Shown piece by piece: positions 23,401-32,753 of a stretch of 64,000 bases of DNA. Source of the DNA: Cadophora sp. MPI-SDFR-AT-0126 (taxonomy: Eukaryota > Ascomycota > Leotiomycetes > Helotiales > Ploettnerulaceae); contig JAGMVK010000001.1 of assembly GCA_020747065.1 (NCBI GenBank), positions 2,046,001 through 2,110,000 of the forward strand, in the 5' to 3' direction. The position numbers were made by a program, and so were the translations under genes. Numbering within the stretch: the first letter of the stretch is position 1; the number at the start of each line of letters is the position of its first letter. The notes beneath the pieces were generated by a model. The model was not told the DNA's origin. It did no database searches and saw nothing but the letters and a program-made list of their open reading frames with translations.

Positions 23401-24218
23401 GCATCTCGCAGCACCCCGAAGCCCTCTTCCCGAAACAGATCGCCCCGGAATGGTTCAAAGGAAATTCAGAAGGCTGGATCGACATCACGACAGGCCAACC
23501 AGGTCCTCCTCGCAAACACCTCGACGCCAACCCCGTCGGCGTGAAAGGTGTTTCCTCCTCAGGACAGCTTCCCGACATCCAAGCCCTGAAAGTCAAGCAC
23601 GGCGTAGAAGGTTCTCAGATCGTAAAGGCCGCACTCGCGATCGTCACAACGCGGTACACCGGCGCCGAGTTTGCCATGTTCGGCCAATCCCAGGCTGGAC
23701 GCTCGTGGCCGTTCCTACTAGACTGGCAAGTCGAGCGCATGCCTCCAGCCATGGACGTCGACGGGCCCGCAGTCCAAGGCACACTCGTCCGGATCCCAGT
23801 GCAGAGAAATGAGACGGTCCTCGAAATGATGAGGAGACTACAAGCTGAGCAGAAATTCCTGAATAAGCATGCGTATGCGCCGATGCGACAGCTTGTCGCA
23901 GAGATGAATGAGGCTGTTCCTGGAGAAGGGGATTTCTTCAGCGATGCGTTTAGACGGCAGATTTTTAATTGGTTGCCTGTGGCGCCGAAGTGGGATATGA
24001 AGAGGTTGGTGAATATGCAGGTAGAGAGTCGGACGGATTGTGGGGTGCTGTGGAACTGTATTATGATGGATCAGACGATGTTGAAGATGAATCCCACTTG
24101 GGATGATGCGCAGTTGAGGAGGGTCGATATTGAGAAGATGATGGCTGAGATTCTGAGGGTAGCAGAAGCGTTTGCGAGGGAGGAGAACTGGGGCAAAACT
24201 GTGTCCCAGTATGTTTGA
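20484..24218 (+). CDS. NRPS-like enzyme with adenylation, carrier and terminal condensation domains
   Basis: An intronless frame of 1244 residues. The adenylation domain (about 30-655) has TTSGTTSLPKG (near 284), GYGMTETG (near 428), TGDQAV, GRYKDLIIRGGENI and SSGKVQK (near 628). It resembles acyl/aryl-CoA ligases as much as amino-acid A domains, and a variable low-complexity insert lies at about 190-235. The carrier domain (about 660-740) has its phosphopantetheine serine in DWADSL (S686). The C-terminal domain (about 770-1240) is condensation-type with QHSVFDG at 911-917, in which Gln replaces the first His of HHxxxDG while the catalytic second His (912) and Asp-Gly remain. An activate-load-condense architecture without thioesterase or reductase suggests ester or amide formation with a free acceptor. 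The product is unknown. Neighbouring oxidoreductases could modify it. Confidence 0.9.
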   Translation: MPHSKSPPTPKATPTPPLLSETHGSPLPVPNKSVFELFQAAFRKHGSKKALTCMHQTPDYLSSLLPSASPTSPENDFLPLTPNGKNIVNGSSSNHHHHPAENPSPSPYLSWTFTTLSHASHTLALSLHTSGILPHQTIISLLPNSAAFHVLSFAALELNCVFSPLNPKIAAGGHVEEARHLFAMLRPAVVVVGDGGVARGLEGVFGGEDGEKEGMGGVRLKLVAGSGEIQHESKSKIVGEKDEDLPKCWQDLEKFVAANAPRGNSSFDPLSIPRKDSDVLLVFTTSGTTSLPKGCPWTAKTYRSILCSITELLDLGNTNVAPRTACFHSPAHHILGFMFGAPYHLPGLHVVHPSSTFTPQSTLAAIRQEHVSDLAGVPALLNALVEHPDLAKTDTTCLKWMLLGATTILPETLKLAYEKLGVERPAEGYGMTETGPANTPRFRDIPLSPPARSVAGQPVPGAKSRICDPETREVLPRGKAGELHCGGDLIISEYWTAGGKVNKDAFYTDEQGIWIMTGDQAVMEENGDVRIVGRYKDLIIRGGENISPSSIEDRFLSRFDMTAEVVGVPDEIAGEIPIAIIKKKAGQELDLSALRAALIKDLGPAWVPEEILTLEDLGLEDYPRTSSGKVQKVKLREILREKHTQTFGGVGGENMLDILSRVWHKLLSLPAGTLTPQTSVHDWADSLILARFSAALLRESGLLISLSELAEHASIEQQARLLSSRGTAQASFADIVPKRDGPPTINDIAHVHGDEERYQRTIQLCNETLAPLGLDWSDVQDVIPMNGTQETFVKYRRPQTSNHRHAWLCPGTSIQELETAIIGAVAHHPMLRSMALYFDDITPIHATIRPSPTWWSHCLTTVPPIAQASDLPSLVYNDPKLDFACFPGPMFRFVLTHVEEENCAGMVYQGQHSVFDGVSLPIFIEDLDKLLVSPTAILKPHVPYKAWADSMYLLQDSALARQSVTWQAKRLHGISQHPEALFPKQIAPEWFKGNSEGWIDITTGQPGPPRKHLDANPVGVKGVSSSGQLPDIQALKVKHGVEGSQIVKAALAIVTTRYTGAEFAMFGQSQAGRSWPFLLDWQVERMPPAMDVDGPAVQGTLVRIPVQRNETVLEMMRRLQAEQKFLNKHAYAPMRQLVAEMNEAVPGEGDFFSDAFRRQIFNWLPVAPKWDMKRLVNMQVESRTDCGVLWNCIMMDQTMLKMNPTWDDAQLRRVDIEKMMAEILRVAEAFAREENWGKTVSQYV

Positions 24219-24387
24219 CAGAAGACTGATGTCTTGTTGTTGATGAAACGTATCCTATATATACAATTCGTTAATGCCATAATGCATGCCTGCTTATTAA
24301 AACATTATCCATAAACCCTGAACCCTTACTGCCCCATAGCCCCGTTTCCGTTGCCTTTTCCTATCCCGTTTATTGTTGCACAGCACT

Positions 24388-24957
24388 TTACTTGCAAGTG
24401 GTGACCTTGTACTCCACGGTATCATTACCAGTCTTCCATATCTTCGGCTTGAAATCAAGATAAACCAACTGTATCCTGTCAGCACATTCCTATATCACTT
24501 CCTGCGAATCTCTCAAGAATCAAGGATATTACGTACCTCGCCCTTCTCAGGAGTCCACTCCCCATTAGTATCACGGTAATAAACCATCTCTCCACTCCCG
24601 GCATCCTTGACCTCGACAGTGGTATGGCTGATCGTACCCTCGGTGCTCCACTCAATGTTGTAGCACGTCGACTTGCTGACGAGGAAGGGCTTTGTGCAGC
24701 GCTGGTTGCCATCGGAATCGAGGCATTTCTCGACGGCGAAGTCGAGGATCTTGCCCGATGATACGGTGTCGCCTTCTGTATGGTTGTTAGTATGTCAATG
24801 GTTTGGAGAGGAATGGGTGAGGGCAAGATGTGGCGCTTGGAATTGAAGGAGTTTCACTTGGGGAGCGGAGGGCTGGAAAGGACGTACTCTTGAGGGTCAT
24901 GCAACCAGTCATGGCAAGACTAGTTGTGAGGATCTGTTGGGCGGATGGAATGTACAT
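24388..24957 (-). CDS. Small cysteine-containing protein, unknown function
   Basis: Three exons, 24957-24888, 24775-24537 and 24468-24388, splice cleanly with GTACGT donors and CAG acceptors to 129 residues ending TTCK-stop. Six cysteines occur, including CLDSDGNQRC, STCYN and the terminal TTCK, the spacing expected of a small disulfide-bonded beta domain. The N-terminus (MYIPSAQQILTTSLAMTGC) is only weakly hydrophobic, so secretion is possible but not convincing. It is convergent with the A-T-C gene, with only about 170 bases between the stops. No family recognised. Confidence 0.65.
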
Positions 24958-25961
24958 TTTGTCTGGATGAAGGTTTGATGGATGAGATTGTTGATGTTGA
25001 CAATTGTTGTATTGAGAAGAGATGGAATTGAATTAATAGATGACTTGGAAAGTTGAAGCAAAGAAAAGTAAGTAAGTGAAAGGAAACCGCCCGCTCACTT
25101 ACATATCCTCCTACCAAATAAGGGTCTTCTACTGCCCGTCCGAGGCAACAGCAAACAGACGTCGTTGGGTTCTCGGTTGGTCCCTTAACGCAATGACGAC
25201 GGTGGCTACAACGGGTAGTCGAGACTGATGATCATGACGACGAGAGTTCTAGCCTCCCGGACACGTGATGCGTCTAAACTCACCTACGTTAAGCTGCACA
25301 GCCTCTTTACTTCTTTCCGTTCGTAAGAAACAATCGGTTCAGCGTCCTAGGAATAAGAAACAGGCGCGATGTGTAAATCGGGCCTGGGCGTGGACGTGTT
25401 CCTTGGAATCTTCGAGCTATGGGCGTGGGGACAAGCCGAGGGTTTGGACAGCCCACTCAGTCTGCTTTTGTCTTCAACACTCGCTTATCCGTAAGTACGG
25501 AAGTACGAAAGGTACCATAAGAGCATATCTGACAACGAAGATTAAAACAGGAGCGACGGATGTCATGGTACAGTCCGTTATCCATCCGGGGATTGAAATC
25601 ACAAAATCCGGGGGAACAAGGTTCCTGCATTAGCCTGTCCAGCCACACCAAAAGGGACAAAGATGTTCCGGTGCATTGGCGATGTGGCTGCTCAAGCAGC
25701 CAATAAGTTACAATATCTGCGTGTCTTCGGATTCAAGGAGTGCCAGTTCATCCGCTTCTGAAGATAGGGAAAACATTGTTTGAAATGATATATATGTAGC
25801 AGTTCCCTCATCCTTTTGGATCTCGATGACCTGTTGTTCTACATTTCGAAGGACAAGCGCATTGGCAATCTGCAGGACCCGTTCTACCTGTTCCTACCAT
25901 CAAGGCAACTGAACCGTACCGGGCTATCTGTTGATCTTGCGTTCTTCACCACATCACGAAA
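24958..25961. other. Intergenic, divergent promoters
   Basis: Lies between the small protein (minus) and the short-chain dehydrogenase (plus). A frame at 25265-25633 has no domain. A CACGTG hexamer occurs at about 25262-25267, a generic E-box-like site. No gene seen. Confidence 0.4.
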
Positions 25962-27034
25962 ATGGCTTCCTTCCTCAAATCCCAACTCTTCACCAAACTC
26001 CCCTACCCGACCAAGAAATTCACCTCCCAAACAATCATCGTAACCGGCTCCAACATCGGCATGGGCCTCGAAGCAGCCCGCCATTTTGTCCGTCTCGACG
26101 CCGCAAAAGTCATTCTCGCCGTCCGCAGCACATCCAAAGGCGACGCAGCTAGAAAATCAATCGAAGAGTCTGAGAAACGCCTTGGTGTTGTGGAAGTCTG
26201 GGAATTGGATCTCGCGAAATACGAGTCTGTCTTGGCGTTTGCTGAAAAGGCTAAGGGGTTGGAGAGGCTGGATGTTGTTGTAGGTAATGCAGGTGTTTAC
26301 CCTTTTGAGTTCGAAATGGCGGAGGAAAATGAGTTGACGATCACGGTGAATGTTGTCAGCACAATGCTCTTAGGCGTGTTGATGGTGCCGAAGTTGAGGG
26401 AGACAGCGGTCAAGTTTGGGACAGTGCCGGTTCTGACTATCACGGGGTCATTTACCCATGCGCAAACCAAATTTCCTGAGCGGGAAGCTGCGAATATCTT
26501 TGAGAAATTGGCGGATAAGAAAACCGCGAGGATGAAAGATAGGTACGAATATTGCGTTTGTGAGATCCAATATAACTGACAGCGCCTAGATATCCAGTGT
26601 CGAAATTAATACAGCTGTTGTGCGTTCGCGAACTAGCGAGTGAGGTTTCAAAATCCAGCAAGGAGGGACGCATCATTGTCTCCACCATCAATCCTGGCTA
26701 TGTCGACACAGCTATCATGCGAGAAGCAAGCTTTCCATACTCGATGTTTCTCTTCGTCATGAAGCATCTGCTGTCAAGAACGGCAGAACAGGGTGGTAGA
26801 ACACTAGTCAACGGTGCAGAGGGTGGAGACGAGACACATGGTCAATATCTAGACGACTGTCATGTTGGAGAGTGAGTTTTTCCGGTCTTTACAGTAGAGA
26901 ATTGTGCTGATTATCGTTTTAGAGTCTCGTCATTTGTGAAGAGCGAGGACGGCATGAAGACTCAGAAGCGACTCTGGGCTGAGTTGTCGACCAAGCTACA
27001 GACAATCCAGCCCGGGGTTATGGGCAGCATCTAA
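25962..27034 (+). CDS. Short-chain dehydrogenase/reductase
   Basis: Three exons, 25962-26542, 26590-26871 and 26923-27034, give 324 residues. The cofactor motif is IIVTGSNIGMGLEAARHF (TGxxxGxG, near 29-37), followed by the NAG motif in VVVGNAGVYP, a serine in TITGS, and the catalytic YPVSK (Tyr-x-x-x-Lys) placed just after the first intron. PGYVDTA follows, as in classical SDRs. The RSTSKGDAARK segment after beta-2 is typical of NADP-preferring, retinol-dehydrogenase-like fungal SDRs. The substrate is unknown; the position near the A-T-C enzyme makes tailoring chemistry possible. Confidence 0.9.
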
Positions 27035-27264
27035 GGTCCGCGTCTTGACGACGGGTATGTGTGGATTGGGTTCGCATAATTAGAAGAGAGCTGTGGACCA
27101 AGGATTATGTTTTCGTAATGCACGATCCGTTTTCTGTCGGTACCTGAAAATAATTCCTCGAACGGCCTAGTAATGTCAAACCGCAAATCGAAATTCGTGC
27201 AGGCACAAATCCCGAGACTATCCACTCGCACACCTGTCGAGACTCAATGTGCCTTTCAATTCTT

Positions 27265-29640
27265 TCAATCAACACAGAATGTCTCTTCTTGCCGAAATTC
27301 CCCGTCGAAGGTATACCTATCTTCGGTACCAGTATCTAGCTCGTCCCTCTCCTCAGCAAGTCCATTCCACTTTCGTATCATGAGATGTCTTCGGAATCGA
27401 CAATAATATATCCCGTCTCTGAGAACGAGATCGTCAACAAGAACAGCTTGAATGTAAGAATGAAATTTTGATCCTAGATAATTCAAAATCATTGCCGCAT
27501 TTAGGTATGACCCACCACGTTTCCCTTGATTATCGTAGTACAGGAATGTGATGTCGGGACCCTCCCGCACGAGATAGTCTTGAATTGAATCAGAAAAGTG
27601 CAAGTCGTCCTTGAACATGACGCAGCTTCTCCTGATGCGGAGACCGTCCTCCATTAGTAATGCAGTATCATCAGGACCGTCGTGATAATCATGAGAAACT
27701 TGATTCAAGAACGTGCTCGGTGCCCATCGGAACCCTGGGATGTCCAATTTTGGATTTTCGAGAAATAAGAGGTCCGGTGGCAAGACTGAAAGTGAACGAT
27801 AGATGTCCACCATGCTTGGATAAGCCTTGAATTGCTCGAGAGGCAAGTCTAACATTGTTGCAAGACATATTGGCTCGTCCGTAAGGACAGTGACACTTCG
27901 GTGGGCCATGTCGATGGTTAGATCCCTGCGAGTATGACAGTCAGCAGCTTGATATCTATGTTTGTCTAAGCACCACTTATGCGAGGAGAATATTGTCCAA
28001 ATCCGAAATGCATGTTGTGGTCACTGCTTAATGACTTACATGAATCGCCTTTTCAATTGCTCTTGATGAGCGAAGTGCAGGCGTATCGCGAGGCTCGCCG
28101 GCCGGCTTATGTCTCCAAATACAAAATTATCAACTTGGACCTCATCGACATCGCAAAGGTCCTCCACGGCTACCGCTTCGTGACAGAATTGTATGTATAG
28201 GCGAGTTGCAAGGCGTCCTTCTTGGAGCGTCCAGAGTCGTCGCATCCATTCCGAACAGAGCAATTGAATTTTCCTCTCCAGGACATTGTGGCCGACACGG
28301 ACGAGGTGACGGTCGATTACTAATACCCCGTACGCCTTTTCGTAGACTGATCTGAGTTTCGTGATTGCTATTCTTTTGTATTTGAGGTTGGTTGGTACTG
28401 CAAGAGTATCGATCCAGAGTATAACATTTGGCGAGCCGATATTCTGGATGTATCGGAAAAGTCGTTTTATCTGACACATCGGAAGTGAGTTCTGATTCGG
28501 ATTTCCGAGTCCATGCGACCACACATGGGAAATCGTAATGTAGTCCGTCCCCGTGATATCAACCACTTCGAAATTAACAGCACTTCCCTCATTTTCGATA
28601 CACGAAAGCCCAGGCACACCTTTGGAATCAAGAATGTCAATAAGCTTCTGTTCATCAACAACTAGCACTTGACAGGTTCCATCGCAAGTATTCAAGTCAT
28701 GCTGGGCATGCAGACTGTTCACATTATGGGATTGAAGAGAACAGGAGATTGTACCACAACCAATGTGCGGAGTCGATTCATAAGAGGGCAGGACACTTTT
28801 GAAATACAGTGCAATCATATCGAAGGACAAGACTGAATTGGTACGAGCGGCGCACCAATTTCCTGCCATCATTCGATCCCCGAACCGATACATATAAAAC
28901 TCAAAAAATGAAGCCTTGATATCCATAGATTCCTTGAATATGTTCAATATGACATATATGAGACTATCACATAATATGTCGATCGAAAAGGCAATTTCAA
29001 GTCGGTGAATGGTATCGAAATGTATCAAAGCGGGTCTCATCGTTCGTCGTACCTCTCGCAAGCAGTTCTCAAATCTGGAGAACCGATCCCTTGGTCGTGG
29101 CTTTTGGTATGTCTCGGATGCCATGACCAAGGAGATGAGACTTTGCAGTGATACATCTTCATACGAAGCAGTAGAATGGGATCTGGTGGTAGATGAGCTG
29201 TGTCGTTCCTTGAGGTGTACCGAGTTGCCAACATCATGACCCCATGGAGCATCACGATAGATGAGCTGCTTGATTGCGACGGACCTCACATACGGTAGGA
29301 GGGATTCGGTATTGATAAACTTTTGCCCAACGCTCCCTATCTTGATGAAGGTACCCATGTCGAGAGGAATCCCACACACGAGCGCAAACTCATCTAGCAT
29401 TCCGAACCAGAGCCATTCCTGGAAGAAACTCTCAACAAATTCCGGGCCGAAAGGGAGCGCTTTCGCATTTTCGCGCTTTAGGAATGATCTTCCACAATAA
29501 TTTGATAATTGCTCTGATTGGAATCCGTGGCGTTCCGGGAATCCAATGAGACCTTGCCCATCGTAATGTGGCGCGAGACCAAGATATGGAACAGTGAGGC
29601 CTTTCGAGCGATGCTCCTCTGGTATGCCGAGGTGATCCAT
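27265..29640 (-). CDS. HET-domain (heterokaryon incompatibility-type) protein
   Basis: Two exons, 29640-28040 and 27925-27265, joined by a 114-nt intron (GTAAGT ... CGCAG), give 753 residues. The HET domain occupies about residues 365-490: YITISHVWSHGLGNP (motif 1), ILWIDTLAVP (motif 2), KLRSVYEKAYGVLVIDRHL, and RRLWTLQEGRLA (motif 3). A long N-terminal region begins MDHLGIPEE and carries a conserved-looking YCGRSFLKR segment. HET proteins mediate programmed cell death after fusion with an incompatible strain or after sensing non-self. The start at 29640 is the first ATG; the frame extends a few codons further without a Met. No second effector domain is seen. Confidence 0.85.
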
Positions 29641-29731
29641 ATATACGACTGTACACAATGACCTGATGACAACGAATGGAAACCGAAGGCGCAGGAAGAG
29701 AACGTCTAGAGGTCGATGCCCACCTTGAACT

Positions 29732-29898
29732 TTAGGCTATGACCTGCCACTGCCATGCATGCTGCAGCGATGCGGCCGCAATGGTAAGTGGGGTGGGAAA
29801 ATCCATCAGTCTTTTGCTGATGCAGCACTTGGCCTTGTTCTTGTATTCCTTGTCACAGATACACGCCAGTGCCTTGTCATACGCCTTTTCAATCTGCT
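29732..29898 (-). pseudogene. Possible leftover exon next to the HET gene
   Basis: After a good TAG acceptor the minus strand stays open for 55 codons to TAA (29734-29732), reading QIEKAYDKALACICDKEY and then a cysteine pair. The first part loosely resembles the YEKAYGVLVID segment of the neighbouring HET domain. A second open segment ends at a GTGAGT donor near 30025, but joining the two produces an immediate stop, so no intact gene can be built. Low confidence. Confidence 0.2.
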
Positions 29899-30878
29899 CT
29901 AGGAAGGGACGAAAATATATATGATACCGTCAATCAAGCAATCGTACGCACAGCGTTGTGATCGATTCCCGACGCTGAGGTACACGTAAGCAGGAGTTCA
30001 ACACCAAAGAAGACTCAATACTCACAGCGTCTGCAAATTAGACACCATGTAGTATCGAAGGACCGGAATGGCCATTAGCCCATCCAAATGCAGCTTACGG
30101 AATCCGATGAAGGCAAAAGGTTGCAGTCGACAAGATTGCCAGATCAGAGTGGTCAATTGTACAGGCCTTTGACCACGCACGCCTGGAAAGAGCTGTTGAT
30201 AGCGACAAAGAGCTTTCAAAATGCACACTGACGTCGATCGTTGAACACGTTGTTTTCTAAAAGCAGATATGAAGCTGCCTCGAAGGAGAGCCAGGACGCT
30301 AATTGTTTAGTGCGTTGAGCGTAGCGAGCCCCTATCTGATTCCTCTGCGAGGCACGCAACTCTCCACAACAACCAACCCAGACTCAACAGCAATCTGCCA
30401 CAGATAATCTTGCGCCTGTGAGCCCAGCCTATTAATTAGTACATACATCATAGTATGACATGTACTCAAGTCTATCATGATGCGCCATTTTGGGCTTGAA
30501 AAGCCTACCACTCAAAAGTTGGGTCACAACACCCAGTTTTGAGGCTCTGGTAAGTTGAAGAGTGCAATTTCTCTCTCAAGTTCCTCTTGCGCTCCGTTAT
30601 TTGTGCATCTCTAGAGTCAGGTCCGCACTGCGGACGTTGTGATGATCGTCACAGGCGGAAGAACATTCTTTGGTCGTTCTGCAGTCTGCCAAAGTTTGGT
30701 ACCGGACTGGATGTTGGTTGGCCCAACTCCAGATAGTCTATCAAGCGCGCACAACCATTATGAACGCACTTCAGTATGAAATGTATGTCACTGCGTCTGT
30801 TTCTACCCTATCAGAAGTTGTATCTGTACTTTGACCAATCATTATCATCTTTCCCTACTTTTCTCTCAATCTAGCACA
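29899..30878. other. Intergenic with unassignable coding-like debris
   Basis: The minus strand at 30026-30310 is open and reads like protein (including CRYQQLFPGVRGQ) but has no ATG and no in-frame partner exon. The rest, 30.3-30.88 kb, shows nothing beyond the presumed promoter of the next gene. Confidence 0.3.
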
Positions 30879-31361
30879 ATGCATCTCCACAGACCAAAGC
30901 TCTGCCAAGTCATCATCAATTTTATACGAAAATTTAAAGAAAGAAGGAAACGCAGGAAAGAGATAGAGAGACGCAAAATGGAGGTTCGCCTAAAAGAGTT
31001 AAAGGGATATATCCAAGATCGAAAAGATTGGCAGCAAATGGAAGTTGAAATGACTTTCCGGTATATCGATGCATTTGTCAAGATATGTCCAAGATGCAGA
31101 CACGGCATTGAACTTGAGGATGATTGTCCATGCTTTCTCATCAGATGTATGTGCTCCGTCTGATTCAAGATCTCAGCTAGCACAGCTTGATGGGCTGTTG
31201 CTTTGAATTGCGATAGCTCAGCTGACTTTAGTCTAGGTACATGTGGACAGCAATTTTGCTACATATGCAACGCGCCCTCGGATGCCAATGGACCAAGAAG
31301 GCACTATGAATTATGCGCCTTTCACCCTGAATACTACCTCAGAGGATCTCTAAGTGTTTGA
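30879..31361 (+). CDS. Short RING2/IBR-type zinc-finger protein (RBR E3-like, C-terminal module only)
   Basis: Exons 30879-31146 and 31237-31361 (donor GTATGT, acceptor CTAG) give 130 residues. A lysine/arginine-rich helical N-terminus precedes CPRCRHGIELEDDC, FLIRCTCGQQFCYIC and a later H...C pair. This is the last RING (RING2) of RING-between-RING ubiquitin ligases, which carries the thioester-forming cysteine (here in DDC). RING1 and the in-between domain are absent, so the product either is a remnant or a stand-alone zinc module. It is the first of three such loci in 7 kb. Confidence 0.6.
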
Positions 31362-31783
31362 GCTGCCGAGTACGAAGCGAAACTAGAAATCAACAACGTG
31401 GAACCGGCTTGACCAGTACCCTTTTCCCCTGTGTCGGGAGCAAAGGGCGGCGCATGTACAGCCAGAAGGGGCGTGAGATCCTTGTGTGGACTACGTCAGA
31501 GATCTAGAAGTGCTCTAGAAGGAATGATCAGATACAATCTACCAGATCTTAAATGTGGACCGGACTGTTCGCTACCAAAGCTCACCCACAGTTCGAAGCG
31601 AGTCTAGCGAGAATTATCCTCTCCACATGAGGACTCTCTTAATCGAACAATTCGTATCTTATATCATTCTCGAGGCCACCCCACATCCAAGACATCTTGA
31701 TCAGCGCCCTCCTCAACAGTCATGCCTTTCTCACAGCTCCTCAAGTCTCTTAGGAACTCTTCCAATGGAGAGACTAAATAGAA

Positions 31784-32216
31784 GCAGGCAAGGCCAGGGC
31801 CAGTCATCCTCCCCGCCGATTGCGAATCTCCCAAAGAAACCCAAGTAAGACTCAAACGTCAAAAGAAACAAGCCAAAGCCTTAGAATCATACTTACGTCG
31901 ATACACGAAAAAGTGTCCCAGATGCCACTGGCTCCTTGTTAAAACTGGTGGCTGTAGCTACATGTGCACTGCGATCTCTCTTTTTGTGACTCCAGACATG
32001 AGTAATTACTGACAGATATCCCATACAGGTTACTGCGGATGCCATTTCTGCTGGGAATGTCTCGCCCCATATCCAGCACCACTGCCTGATGGTTTTGCAC
32101 CCGGACACAAATGCAGGCATGTTATCGACGTACCAATCCACTGGCCCCCACACATGTCAGAAAAGATACGGGCACGACTAAAGTGTTCTCGATCTACTGC
32201 AAATGATCAAATCTAG
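31784..32216 (+). pseudogene. Second RING2-only RBR-like fragment, with a non-standard splice junction
   Basis: The frame opens after a TAG (possible acceptor) at 31781-31783 and reads through ALESYLRRYTKKCPRC, LVKTGGCSYM, then resumes after a 62-nt gap with CYCGCHFCWEC and ends at TAG 32214-32216. The canonical RING2 spacing is obtained only if the intron is 31967-32028, a GC...AG intron. A GT donor at 32001 would insert extra residues into the finger. No 5' exons (RING1, IBR) could be found upstream, so I call it a fragment. It retains the active-site cysteine (GGC). Confidence 0.5.
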
Positions 32217-32454
32217 GATTGTCAAAATTATATTGTAAACGAGTAGAGTAGTGCCGTCAAGTGCACAGTAAATAGGGGGAGTACTCCGCGTGTAGACCAA
32301 TCAGGTGGCAGAAGTGAGAGGAAGAAGATGATGATTACTAGTCTAGCGACGCCGACTTATCTACCTACAGTCGGAACGGAAAAACTAAAACCCTCGCAGT
32401 GGGCATTCAGCCCCACCACAATATTCATTAAGGGCAGAATATTATACATAATAG

Positions 32455-32571
32455 CAGCCTTATATATTAATAATAAAATATAAAAAAATAATAAAAGTGT
32501 TTTAAAATTTATAATTATAAAATAAAGAAAATATAAAGGGAAAACATAATATAATAAAAGAATTAATCTCA
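32455..32571. repeat. AT-rich island
   Basis: About 117 bases are almost pure A/T (for example TTATATATTAATAATAAAAT), unlike the rest of the window. It lies between the RING2 fragments and the 3' end of the orphan giant gene. It resembles RIP-type AT-rich DNA, but no recognisable transposon coding sequence adjoins it. Confidence 0.7.
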
Positions 32572-32753
32572 TCTCGCTTAGCGTTGCTTAAGCGAATACT
32601 TAAAAATTGCTCTAAAATGGAGTATCCACCTTAAGGCTCTGCCGTGAGGCTTACCGTTATAAAATCGACTTTCGTCTTAAAGATTAAAATTACTAGTCGA
32701 TCACAATGCCAAGAGAGCCTTGTGTAACATTAGGCCTATTATAGCTAGCCGAT

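Noticed and set aside
29732..30228. A second complete HET-type gene upstream of the HET protein
   Set aside because: The two open segments do not splice in frame and lack an ATG; at most debris.
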